NCBI GenBank assembly: GCA_021786815.1
Contig: JAJYMR010000029.1
Coordinates: 1 to 9,567 of the forward strand
Length of the DNA stretch: 9,567 nucleotides
Direction: 5' to 3'
From: Deltaproteobacteria bacterium
Lineage (GTDB): Bacteria > Desulfobacterota > Binatia > Binatales > Binataceae
Each line of letters opens with the position of its first letter. Positions within the stretch are counted from its first letter, which is position 1. The position numbers were made by a program, and so were the translations under genes. The notes under the pieces are model-generated. The model saw nothing but the letters and a program-made list of their open reading frames with translations, had not been told where the DNA came from and made no database searches. Shown here piece after piece: positions 1 through 7,780 of the stretch.

Positions 1-429
1 CTTGACGTGCGTATCCGCGATCCTCGCCGTTTCCGACGCGACGATGACGTCGCTCAGGAGGGCGATATTCGCGCCGAGACCCATCGCGTCGCCGTTGACG
101 GCCGCGATTATCGGCTGCTCGACGTCGAGCAGGTTCTGGATGATGCGGCGTCCGGCCGACGGGATGGTGAGCGTCCACTTGCGGCCTTCCTCAGTGCCCC
201 ATCGCGCCTTCATCGCCTTGACGTCGCCGCCTGCGGAAAACGCCTTGCCCGCGCCGGTCAGGAGGATCGCGTTGATCTCCTCGTCAGCGGCGAGGTCGAC
301 CCAGATATGCTCGAGTTCGTCGTGCAGTTCCGAGTTGACCGCGTTCAGCGATTCGGGCCGGTTGAAGGTCACGGTCGCAAGCTTGTTGTCCTTCTCGACC
401 TTGATGCACCGGTACTTTCCATAATCCAT
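1..429 (-). CDS. Enoyl-CoA hydratase/isomerase family protein (crotonase fold), N-terminal part
   Basis: Partial gene; its 3' end lies beyond base 1. The 143 visible residues start at an ATG (427-429), preceded by GGAGG (438-442) at 8-nt spacing. Crotonase hallmarks are clear: an early FNRPE segment, the first oxyanion-hole segment SAGGDVK and the second, NGDAMGLGANIALLSD, ending in a typical ASETARIADTHVK stretch. The family acts on acyl-CoA thioesters (hydration, isomerisation, hydrolysis and others). Aligned by eye to rat mitochondrial enoyl-CoA hydratase, catalytic Glu144 corresponds to Asn121 and Glu164 to His141, so classical hydratase activity is doubtful and the substrate cannot be named. 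It is transcribed divergently from the DUF192 gene. The acyl-CoA carboxylase cassette nearby fits a fatty or branched acid catabolic neighbourhood, but a link is inference. The fold is certain; the reaction is not. Confidence 0.88.
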   Translation of the reverse strand, partial: MDYGKYRCIKVEKDNKLATVTFNRPESLNAVNSELHDELEHIWVDLAADEEINAILLTGAGKAFSAGGDVKAMKARWGTEEGRKWTLTIPSAGRRIIQNLLDVEQPIIAAVNGDAMGLGANIALLSDVIVASETARIADTHVK

Positions 430-646
430 GACGGTTTCCTCCGTTTCGCGCGTGGGCGGCGACAGGCGCGCTCCCCATAGTCGCTCAGCGCGGCGTCCGC
501 CGCAAAGAGATGCGTCACGTCGTGGAACCGCGCTCGGGCGTGGCGGAATCCCCCGGCGAAAAATGGGGTCCTGCCCCGGCGCCGGGCCGAACCCTGTCCG
601 CTTCGAGCGGTTCCAGATCGTGCCCGATGACGGCTAAACTCCGGAT
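430..646. other. Divergent intergenic region, no gene seen
   Basis: This 217-bp stretch separates the minus-strand crotonase gene from the plus-strand DUF192 gene, so promoters for both should lie here. I found no convincing sigma70 pair. On the minus strand a weak candidate is TTGCGG, 17 nt, GACTAT. A 12-bp GC palindrome (CCCGGCGCCGGG, 575-586) is present but is unremarkable in such GC-rich DNA. The open frames crossing this region have no recognisable protein character. Confidence 0.5.
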
Positions 647-1114
647 GTGACGCGAAATAGTTTGAGGTTCCTGCCCCTTGCGGCACTGCTCGCGATAGCC
701 CTGTCGGCCTGCGCCAAGCCGCAAGTCGCAATCCGGCCGTCGGGCGGGGATGCCGCCGCGATTGCGACGGTGAAGGTCGAGATTGCCGACACTCCCGCCA
801 AGCGCGAGATCGGACTTATGTATCGCAAGCGTCTTGCGCCCGACGCGGGCATGATCTTCATTTTTCCAAAGGCGCTGCCGGTGCGCTTCTGGATGAAGAA
901 CACTGAGATTCCGCTCGATATGATATTCGCCAACGGCGAAGGGCGCATAATCGGCATCGTCACGAACGCGGCGCCGTATTCGGAACGGCTGCTTGCAGTC
1001 GGGGGCAACTCGAAGTACGTGCTCGAGGTGAACGCCGGTTTCTGCAAGCGCTTCGGCGTGAAAGCCGGCGACTATCTTGAATTTCGCGGCTTCACGCCGC
1101 GGGCGGCCAATTAA
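647..1114 (+). CDS. DUF192 family lipoprotein
   Basis: A 155-residue protein, normal for DUF192. It begins with a GTG at 647 and has no strong Shine-Dalgarno; an in-frame TTG at 662 is an alternative. Residues 6-21 form a hydrophobic signal segment followed by a lipobox (Leu19-Ser-Ala-Cys22), so the mature protein is predicted to be exported and lipidated on Cys22. The DUF192 signature is strong: EIGLMYRKRL (about 54-63), GMIFIF (68-73) and FWMKNTEIPLDMIF (81-94). The biochemical role of DUF192 is unknown; many members are small secreted or membrane-anchored proteins. It lies 134 bp upstream of the carboxylase beta gene on the same strand, and co-transcription is possible but not shown. Family assignment is confident; function is not. 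Confidence 0.9.
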   Translation: MTRNSLRFLPLAALLAIALSACAKPQVAIRPSGGDAAAIATVKVEIADTPAKREIGLMYRKRLAPDAGMIFIFPKALPVRFWMKNTEIPLDMIFANGEGRIIGIVTNAAPYSERLLAVGGNSKYVLEVNAGFCKRFGVKAGDYLEFRGFTPRAAN

Positions 1115-1248
1115 ACGGAGGCCGGCTGGGCTGTTCGGCGCGGCTTTAACCGGCCGGGCGGTTGCGTTATCTATTTGCGGGGCGCTTGCGCGCCGCTTAG
1201 CTTCAGGCTGGGGTTCAGTTGCACCCCGGCGGATTTTTTATTGGGAAC

Positions 1249-2799
<1,551 letters not shown>

Positions 2800-2829
2800 G
2801 CGCAGGACGGCGCGACAAGGCTATTCCTG

Positions 2830-2853
2830 CCCCTGCCGGGGTTTGGATATAAA
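2830..2853 (+). promoter_or_regulatory. Possible weak internal promoter between pccB and the biotin carboxylase gene
   Basis: The 108-bp gap after the beta-subunit gene holds the only AT-rich patch nearby, GGATATAAAAT (2845-2855). Its TATAAA (2848-2853) could serve as a -10. No good -35 lies 16-18 nt upstream (TTCCTG at best). A short CCCC-TGCC-GGGG hairpin followed by TTT (2830-2844) lies just before it. Together these could mark a partial stop and restart inside the operon, but both signals are weak. Confidence 0.22.
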
Positions 2854-2907
2854 ATGAATTGGTCCGGCCCGGCTATGCGGCCGGCTGCCGGATTCCAGGG
2901 AAAGCTG

Positions 2908-4422
2908 ATGTTCAAACGGATTCTTATCGCCAACCGCGGAGAGATCGCGGTCCGGGTCATCCGGGCGTGCCGCGAGTTGGGAATAGAGTCGGTCGCAATC
3001 TACTCGGATGCGGACCGAAGCGCGCTTCACGTGCGCGAAGCCGACTACGCGGTCCCGGTAGGCCCTCCGCCTGCCGCCCAGAGCTATCTGAACACGGAGA
3101 AGATACTTGAGGCGGTGAAGAAAACCGGAGCCGACGCGGTCCATCCCGGATACGGCTTCTTTTCGGAGAACGCCGGCTTCGCCCGCGCCGTCGAGGCGGC
3201 CGGCGTAACGTTCATCGGTCCGCCGCCCAGGGCTATCGAGGCGATGGGCGACAAGGTCGAGGCGCGAAAGCTGATGACCGCTGCCGGGGTTCCGGTCGTT
3301 CCGGGCTCGCCCGACACGCTCGAAACCGAGGCCGAGGTGCGTGAGATCGCCCGCAAGATTGGATTTCCGATCATGATCAAGGCTGCGGCGGGCGGCGGTG
3401 GCAAAGGACTCCGGCTGGTCGAGAACGACAAGGACCTTGGCGCGATCGTGCGCACTGTTTCCAGCGAGGCTAAATCCTCATTCGGCGACGGGCGCTTTTA
3501 CGTCGAGAAATTCGTTCGCAAACCGCGCCATATCGAGGTCCAGGTATTCGCCGACAAGCACGGTAATGCGGTTCATCTGTTCGAGCGCGAATGCTCGATC
3601 CAGCGCCGCCATCAGAAGGTCGTCGAGGAATCGCCCTCGCCGTTCGTGACGCCCGCGATGCGCGAGACGATGGGCGAGGTTGCGGTGCGCGCGGCCAAGG
3701 CGGTCCATTACGTGGGCGCGGGAACGATCGAGTTTCTCGCCGACGCCGACCGGAATTTCTATTTTCTCGAGATGAACACCCGCATCCAGGTCGAGCATCC
3801 CGTGACCGAGATGGTCACCGGGATCGACCTGGTGAGGCTTCAGATCGAAGTCGCGGCGGGCGCGCGGCTGCCGTTTCGCCAGGAGGAGCTTCGGCAGAAC
3901 GGATGGGCGATCGAGTGCCGCGTTTACGCCGAAGATCCCGCGGCAGGCTTTGTTCCGGCGCCGGGGAAGATCGAAACGCTCAAGTTCCCCGAGGGTCCCG
4001 GCGTTCGCAACGACGCGGGCATCTACGAGGGCGCCGAAGTCCCCATTTTTTACGACCCGATGATCTCGAAGCTCGCGGTATGGGGCGCCGATCGCAACCA
4101 GGCGATCGAGCGGATGCGCCGCGCGCTCACCGAGTTCCACGTCGCGGGCGAACTCAGGACCAACCTCGACTTCCATCGCTGGATAATGAGCCATCCGCGA
4201 TTTATCGAGGGCGATCTCGACACCAACTTCATCAGCCAGGAATTTCGCCCGGAGGCAGTCGGCGCGGGCGAGGATCGCGAGCGGCTGGCGGCGACGCTTC
4301 TTGCGGCGATCGCGGCGCAGCGGTCCTCCAATCACGCCAACGGCCGCGCCGCTGCGGGCCCCGAACGCTCCCGGACCTCGCCGTGGAAGACGCTTGGCCG
4401 GCTTTCGATGCTCAAAGGATAG
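2908..4422 (+). CDS. Biotin carboxylase subunit of the acyl-CoA carboxylase
   Basis: A 504-residue ATP-grasp biotin carboxylase. It carboxylates biotin on the carrier protein using ATP and bicarbonate. The start at 2908 gives the canonical MFKRILIANRGEIAVR opening and has AGGGA at 6-nt spacing; the upstream ATG at 2854 only adds 18 atypical residues. The glycine-rich ATP loop AAAGGGGKG spans 159-167 after Lys158. FERECSIQRRHQKVVEE is intact. Glu288, Asn290, Arg292, Glu296 and Arg338 fall at the same numbers as the catalytic residues of E. coli AccC. Beyond the core (about 450 residues) is a tail of about 50 residues, mostly Ala/Arg/Ser/Pro, that is probably a flexible linker. The biotin carrier is encoded separately 16 nt downstream, so this is the split form of a PccA-type alpha subunit. 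It could also be labelled accC or pycA; context favours propionyl-CoA. Confidence 0.93.
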   Translation: MFKRILIANRGEIAVRVIRACRELGIESVAIYSDADRSALHVREADYAVPVGPPPAAQSYLNTEKILEAVKKTGADAVHPGYGFFSENAGFARAVEAAGVTFIGPPPRAIEAMGDKVEARKLMTAAGVPVVPGSPDTLETEAEVREIARKIGFPIMIKAAAGGGGKGLRLVENDKDLGAIVRTVSSEAKSSFGDGRFYVEKFVRKPRHIEVQVFADKHGNAVHLFERECSIQRRHQKVVEESPSPFVTPAMRETMGEVAVRAAKAVHYVGAGTIEFLADADRNFYFLEMNTRIQVEHPVTEMVTGIDLVRLQIEVAAGARLPFRQEELRQNGWAIECRVYAEDPAAGFVPAPGKIETLKFPEGPGVRNDAGIYEGAEVPIFYDPMISKLAVWGADRNQAIERMRRALTEFHVAGELRTNLDFHRWIMSHPRFIEGDLDTNFISQEFRPEAVGAGEDRERLAATLLAAIAAQRSSNHANGRAAAGPERSRTSPWKTLGRLSMLKG

Positions 4423-4438
4423 GAAGTTGCCGCAACCG

Positions 4439-4945
4439 ATGCGCTACCACGCGACAATAGACGGGACCGAACACGAACTCGAAGTCGAAGAACTGCCCCT
4501 CGCCGGTTTGTACGAGGTCCGGTTCGGCGAGCAGCGGTTCGAGGCCGATCTCCGCCAGGTCGGTCCGGCTTCGTTTTCCATAATCGTCGGCAATCGCTCG
4601 TTCGATTTCGACGTAGTGCGCGACGGCGACGAGGTCGTGGTGACTTCGCGAACCGGCGCGACGCGCATGACGCTGGAAGACGCAACGCGCCGCCTGATGC
4701 GCACGGGACGCCGCAAGGAAGAGCTTGCGGGGCCCGCACAACTGCGCGCCATGATGCCGGGCCGGGTCGTATCGGTGCTGGTCAATGCCGGCGACGTGGT
4801 CGAGGCGAATCAGGGTGTCGTGGTCGTCGAGGCCATGAAGATGGAAAACGAGGTCAAGTCGCCCAAAACCGGCAAGGTCACGGAAGTCAAGGTGGTTGCC
4901 GGGCAGACGGTGGAGAAGGGCGAGTTGATGGTGGTGATCGAGTAA
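4439..4945 (+). CDS. Biotin carboxyl carrier protein with N-terminal BT-like region
   Basis: A 168-residue carrier that ferries carboxybiotin between the carboxylase and carboxyltransferase. The C-terminal biotinyl/lipoyl domain (about 98-168) has AMMPGRVVSVLVNAGD and the biotinylation motif EAMKMEN with target Lys134, 34 residues from the C-terminus as usual. The first 90 residues, beginning MRYHATIDG, are beta-rich and resemble the BT linker region that sits between the carboxylase and carrier domains in fused PccA proteins. The ATG at 4439 gives this opening but lacks a well-spaced Shine-Dalgarno. An in-frame TTG at 4427, with AAAGGA 7-8 nt upstream, may be the true start and would add four residues. 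It is packed between the biotin carboxylase and mutase genes, clearly in the same operon. Confidence 0.9.
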   Translation: MRYHATIDGTEHELEVEELPLAGLYEVRFGEQRFEADLRQVGPASFSIIVGNRSFDFDVVRDGDEVVVTSRTGATRMTLEDATRRLMRTGRRKEELAGPAQLRAMMPGRVVSVLVNAGDVVEANQGVVVVEAMKMENEVKSPKTGKVTEVKVVAGQTVEKGELMVVIE

Positions 4946-4966
4946 CCTTAGCGAGGCGCTGATTCG

Positions 4967-6640
4967 ATGCCCCGGGATAATCGCGAAATCGAGGCCGCAC
5001 GCAAGGCGTGGGAGGAAAAGAAACTCGCTCCCACGCTCAAGCGCAACAAGGAGCGCAGGGAAAGCTTCGCAACCAACTCGGAAATCGAGGTCAAGCGCGT
5101 TTACGACCCGCAGGACCTGGAGCAGTTCGACTATCTGGCCGAGCTGGGATATCCGGGCGAGTATCCGTTTACGCGCGGCGTGCAGCCCACGATGTATCGC
5201 GGGCGGCTCTGGACGATGCGCCAGTACGCGGGCTTCGGAACGGCCGAGGAGTCGAACAAGCGCTACCGTTACCTGTTCGAGCAGGGGCAGACCGGGCTTT
5301 CGGTCGCCTTCGACCTGCCGACCCAGATGGGCCGCGACGCGGACCATCCGCTGGCCCACGGCGAGGTCGGGCGCGTCGGCGTCTCGATCGGCTCCCTGGC
5401 CGACATGGAAATCCTGCTCGACGGGCTGCCGCTGGACAAAATCTCGACCTCGATGACGATCAACGCGACCGCCTCGATCCTGCTCGCGCTCTATCTGGTC
5501 GTCGCCGAGCGGCGCAACGTGCCGTGGAGCAAGGTCAACGGCACGATCCAGAACGATCTCCTCAAGGAGTACGTCGCGCGTGGCACCTACATCTACCCGC
5601 CGCGCGGCTCGATGAGGATAATCACCGACATTTTCGCGTTCGCCTCGAAGGAAGTTCCGAACTGGAACACGATTTCGATTTCCGGCTACCACATCCGCGA
5701 GGCCGGCTCGACAGCGGCGCAGGAACTCGCCTTCACGCTCGCCGACGGGATTGCCTACGTCGAAGCCGCGCTCAAGGCGGGACTCGAGATCGATTCGTTC
5801 GCGAGCAGGCTTTCGTTCTTCTTCAACGTCCACAACAACTTCTTCGAGGAGATAGCCAAGTTCCGCGCGGCGCGCCGGCTTTGGGCGTGGATTATGAAAG
5901 AGCGCTTTGGCGCGAAGGACGAGCGCTCGATGATGATGCGGTTTCACGCGCAGACCGCCGGTTCCACGCTCACCGCCCAGCAGATCGACAACAACGTCGT
6001 CCGCGTGACGCTCCAGGCGCTGGCCGCGGTTATGGGCGGGGCGCAATCGCTTCACACCAACTCGCGCGACGAGGCCCTTGCGCTGCCGACCGAGTCGTCG
6101 GTGCTGCTCGCGCTTCGCACCCAGCAGGTTATCGCGCATGAGTCGGGGGTCGCGGACACGATCGATCCGATGGCGGGCTCGTATTACCTGGAGAGCCTGA
6201 CGCGCGAGATCGAGAACGCTGCGAAGGACTATCTTTCCAAGATCGACGACATTGGCGGCGCGGTCGCGGCGATCGAGCGCGGCTACATGCAGCGCGAAAT
6301 CCAGAACGCCGCCTACCTCTATCAGCGCGAGGTCGAAACAAAAGACCGGATCATCGTCGGCGTCAACCAGTTCACCTCGGGCGGAGAGATGCCGACCGAC
6401 ATCCTGCGTGTCAACCCCGAACTGGAGGGCAAGGCCAAGGCCCGGCTTCAGAAACTCCGCGCCGAGCGCGATGCGGCAGCAGCCCGTCAGGCGCTCGACC
6501 GCGTCGAGGCGGCGGCGCGCGACGGCTCGAACCTGATGCCCCCGATAATCGAGGCGGTGCGCTCGTGGTGCACGCTTGGCGAGATATCGGACGCGATGCG
6601 CCGCGTGTTCGGCGATTACAAGCCGGTCAACGTCCTCTAG
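4967..6640 (+). CDS. Methylmalonyl-CoA mutase, large (catalytic) subunit of the two-subunit type
   Basis: A 557-residue TIM-barrel half of an adenosylcobalamin-dependent acyl-CoA mutase, converting (R)-methylmalonyl-CoA to succinyl-CoA. The roughly 130-residue cobalamin-binding domain is absent, so a separate small subunit must exist elsewhere. Substrate-defining residues can be read against Propionibacterium MCM: Tyr87 in RQYAGF matches Tyr89, Arg205 in VARGTYIYPP matches Arg207, and His242 in SGYHIREAG matches His244. Isobutyryl-CoA mutases carry Phe and Gln at the first two, and 2-hydroxyisobutyryl-CoA mutase carries Ile and Gln, so methylmalonyl-CoA is favoured; ethylmalonyl-CoA mutase cannot be ruled out by these sites. 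The start ATG follows GAGG at 10-nt spacing, 21 nt after the carrier protein gene. It is the last gene of the propionyl-CoA cassette. Confidence 0.93.
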   Translation: MPRDNREIEAARKAWEEKKLAPTLKRNKERRESFATNSEIEVKRVYDPQDLEQFDYLAELGYPGEYPFTRGVQPTMYRGRLWTMRQYAGFGTAEESNKRYRYLFEQGQTGLSVAFDLPTQMGRDADHPLAHGEVGRVGVSIGSLADMEILLDGLPLDKISTSMTINATASILLALYLVVAERRNVPWSKVNGTIQNDLLKEYVARGTYIYPPRGSMRIITDIFAFASKEVPNWNTISISGYHIREAGSTAAQELAFTLADGIAYVEAALKAGLEIDSFASRLSFFFNVHNNFFEEIAKFRAARRLWAWIMKERFGAKDERSMMMRFHAQTAGSTLTAQQIDNNVVRVTLQALAAVMGGAQSLHTNSRDEALALPTESSVLLALRTQQVIAHESGVADTIDPMAGSYYLESLTREIENAAKDYLSKIDDIGGAVAAIERGYMQREIQNAAYLYQREVETKDRIIVGVNQFTSGGEMPTDILRVNPELEGKAKARLQKLRAERDAAAARQALDRVEAAARDGSNLMPPIIEAVRSWCTLGEISDAMRRVFGDYKPVNVL

Positions 6641-6660
6641 CGTGGCGCGGCGCTCGAAGT

Positions 6661-6669
6661 TGCTATAAT
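6661..6669 (+). promoter_or_regulatory. Extended -10 promoter for the arginine decarboxylase transcript
   Basis: TGCTATAAT is a perfect extended -10 element (TG-N-TATAAT) in otherwise GC-rich DNA, 21 nt after the mutase stop. No TTGACA-like -35 sits at 16-18 nt upstream, which is tolerable for extended -10 promoters. Transcription would start near 6676, leaving a leader of about 110 nt before the ATG at 6788. Confidence 0.6.
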
Positions 6670-6675
6670 AAAGAG

Positions 6676-6787
6676 CGTTGTTTACGTGTTACGCGATGGA
6701 CGCTTGGCTTAGGGCCCGCGTCTTTTCCGGACAGTGAAGTCAGGGCGGCCTTCGGGCTCGACCGTATATCAAGGAGAGGATCTATAG
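6676..6787 (+). promoter_or_regulatory. 5' leader with a UUCG-tetraloop hairpin
   Basis: This is the predicted untranslated leader of the arginine decarboxylase mRNA. A small hairpin, GGCC-TTCG-GGCT (6747-6758), carries the very stable C(UUCG)G tetraloop and ends 12 nt before the Shine-Dalgarno region AAGGAGAGGA (6771-6780). No known riboswitch class was recognised. The leader may simply be structured, or may tune translation. Confidence 0.3.
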
Positions 6788-7351
6788 ATGGGGCCGCGGC
6801 CCAAAGGCGTATTTCTAACCAAGGGCGTGGGCAAGCATCGGGAGAAGCTCACCTCGTTTGAGCTTGCCCTGCGCTCGGCGGGTATTGCCGAATACAACCT
6901 GGTGCGGGTGAAATCGATCTTTCCGCCCAACTGCAAGCTCATCTCCCAGCAGGAAGGACTCAGGTATCTCTCGCCGGGCCAGATCGTCTTCACCGTAATG
7001 AGCGACAACGCCACCAACGAACCGCATCGGCTGCTCGCCGCCTCGGTCGGCGTGGCGATTCCAGCCAATCCCGCCCAGTACGGCTATCTCTCGGAGCATC
7101 ACAGCTTCGGCGAAACCGATCAGAAGGCGGGCGATTACGCCGAAGATCTTGCCGCGATGATGCTCGCGACGATTCTCGGCGTCGATTTCGACCCGAATTC
7201 GAGCTACGACGAACGCAAGGACATCTGGCGCGTCTCGGACAAGATCGTCAGCACGCGCAACGTCACCCAGTCCGCAATCGGCGACCGCGACGGGCTGTGG
7301 ACCTCGGTCGTCGCGGCGGCGGTATTCGTCGATCTGCCCGAAGGCAGGTAG
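6788..7351 (+). CDS. Pyruvoyl-dependent arginine decarboxylase (PvlArgDC)
   Basis: A 187-residue proenzyme that would self-cleave into beta and alpha chains, make a pyruvoyl group from a serine, and decarboxylate arginine to agmatine, feeding polyamine synthesis. AAGGAGAGGA lies upstream of the ATG. The fold signatures match Methanocaldococcus PvlArgDC: KLTSFELALRSAGI (20-33), Asn37 (family Asn47), cleavage region VKSIFPP (41-47), and Glu103 in YLSEHHSFGE matching catalytic Glu109. The pyruvoyl precursor is Ser43. The residue before it is Lys42, whereas the archaeal enzyme has Ser52. The C-terminus, RNVTQSAIGDRDGLWTSVVAAAVFV, is typical of bacterial members. It has its own promoter and lies 53 bp upstream of the selenoprotein gene. 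Family is secure; activity with the altered cleavage-site residue is inferred. Confidence 0.9.
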   Translation: MGPRPKGVFLTKGVGKHREKLTSFELALRSAGIAEYNLVRVKSIFPPNCKLISQQEGLRYLSPGQIVFTVMSDNATNEPHRLLAASVGVAIPANPAQYGYLSEHHSFGETDQKAGDYAEDLAAMMLATILGVDFDPNSSYDERKDIWRVSDKIVSTRNVTQSAIGDRDGLWTSVVAAAVFVDLPEGR

Positions 7352-7362
7352 GAGGCCGTCCT

Positions 7363-7383
7363 GCCGGGCTTGAATTGCCCGGC
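7363..7383 (+). other. Perfect 7-bp GC hairpin between the decarboxylase and selenoprotein genes
   Basis: GCCGGGC (7363-7369) pairs perfectly with GCCCGGC (7377-7383) around a 7-nt TTGAATT loop, 12 nt after the decarboxylase stop. There is no immediate U tract (TTTTATT comes 13 nt later), so it is not a standard intrinsic terminator. It could attenuate transcription, or protect mRNA ends between the two genes. Confidence 0.4.
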
Positions 7384-7404
7384 GCGGGGCGTAGGCTTTT
7401 ATTG

Positions 7405-7704
7405 ATGGCCGTCGAAATCCTCTACTGCCACGCTTGAGGGTACAAGCCGCGCGCGGTCGGTCTGGCCGCCTCCCTCAAGGAACGCTTCGGGGTCGAAGCC
7501 GAAGTCAAGGTCGGCTCCAGGGGGCAGTTCGATGTACTGGTGGACAGCAAGCTCATTTTCTCGAAGGCCGAGAGAGGCCGTTTTCCCAACGAGGGTGAAG
7601 TCGAGCGCGCCTTTGCCGCGCTGAAAGAGGGCAAGGAGCCTCCGCCGCTCGACCCACCGCGAAGCGGTTTTATCGACCGCGTGCTCGGAAAGCTCCGTTC
7701 CTGA
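7405..7704 (+). CDS. SelW/Rdx-type selenoprotein with Cys-His-Ala-Sec redox motif (in-frame UGA at codon 11)
   Basis: Read through the TGA at 7435-7437 as selenocysteine, this gives 99 residues. The opening MAVEILYCHA, then Sec11, then GYKPRAVGLAASL matches the SelW/SelT/SelH (Rdx) thioredoxin-like pattern: beta strand, CxxU (Cys8, Sec11), GY.PRA, helix. After the UGA the reading stays homologous: a second strand (EAEVKVGSRG), then FDVLVDSKLIFSKAERGRFP (43-61), the diagnostic SelW segment ending in GRFP, then a helix and a short C-terminal tail (DPPRSGFIDRVLGKLRS) to TGA at 7702. A SECIS-like hairpin sits at the UGA. The ribosome-binding site is weak (TAGG at 9 nt). It lies 53 bp after the arginine decarboxylase gene, possibly in the same transcript. 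The role is presumably thiol/selenol redox chemistry in the cytoplasm; the partner is unknown. The alternative, a Cys-family gene inactivated by a nonsense mutation (TGC/TGT to TGA), is much less likely given the hairpin and intact downstream frame. Confidence 0.87.
7433..7479 (+). promoter_or_regulatory. Bacterial SECIS-like element recoding the UGA
   Basis: The UGA (7435-7437) is buried in a perfect 8-bp basal helix, CTTGAGGG (7433-7440) with CCCTCAAG (7472-7479). Above an internal loop, a 6-bp upper stem GCGGTC (7453-7458) with GGCCGC (7464-7469, one G-U pair) closes a 5-nt GGUCU apical loop. The loop starts with G and is 21 nt from the UGA, within the range known for bacterial SECIS elements that bind SelB. 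The hairpin lies inside the coding sequence, as in E. coli fdhF. Confidence 0.75.
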
Positions 7705-7712
7705 AAAAAGAC

Positions 7713-7743
7713 ACGGCCGGCGAAGAGATCGCCAGCCGTTTTT
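7713..7743 (+). terminator. Bidirectional intrinsic terminator of the selenoprotein transcript
   Basis: Nine nt after the selenoprotein stop, ACGGC/GCCGT (7713-7717, 7735-7739) and GGCGA/TCGCC (7719-7723, 7729-7733) pair around an AGAGA loop with a single C-A mismatch. A T tract (7739-7743) follows. On the other strand the stem is followed by GTC and six T (from the A run at 7704-7709), so the same hairpin can also stop the convergent minus-strand gene. Confidence 0.85.
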
Positions 7744-7760
7744 GCGTCGTCCCAGCCCGC

Positions 7761-7778
7761 CCCCGCGCAGGCGCGGGG
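7761..7778 (-). terminator. GC-rich hairpin just after the minus-strand gene
   Basis: CCCCGCG (7761-7767) and CGCGGGG (7772-7778) form a perfect 7-bp stem with a CAGG loop, starting 2 nt beyond the minus-strand stop at 7781-7783. It lacks a U tract on either strand, so it is more likely a stabilising or pausing hairpin that helps the stronger terminator at 7713-7743. Confidence 0.4.
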
Positions 7779-7780
7779 TT

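Noticed and set aside
575..586. 12-bp perfect palindrome CCCGGCGCCGGG in the divergent intergenic region
   Set aside because: Only G and C, single copy, with no positioned promoter next to it; expected by chance often enough in such GC-rich DNA.
1135..1200. Short GC inverted repeats and TATCTA before the carboxylase beta gene as a promoter/terminator
   Set aside because: Stems are short without U tracts, and the matching -35 (TTTAAC) is weak; there is not enough to call either element.
4412..6139. Minus-strand open frame of 575 codons opposite the carrier protein and mutase genes
   Set aside because: It spans two real plus-strand genes and their gap, and its product has no recognisable domain, so it is a GC-driven shadow frame.
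7435..7437. The UGA treated as a sequencing error or nonsense mutation of a CxxC protein
   Set aside because: It falls exactly at the redox position used for Sec in this family and is embedded in a SECIS-like hairpin. The rest of the frame is intact.
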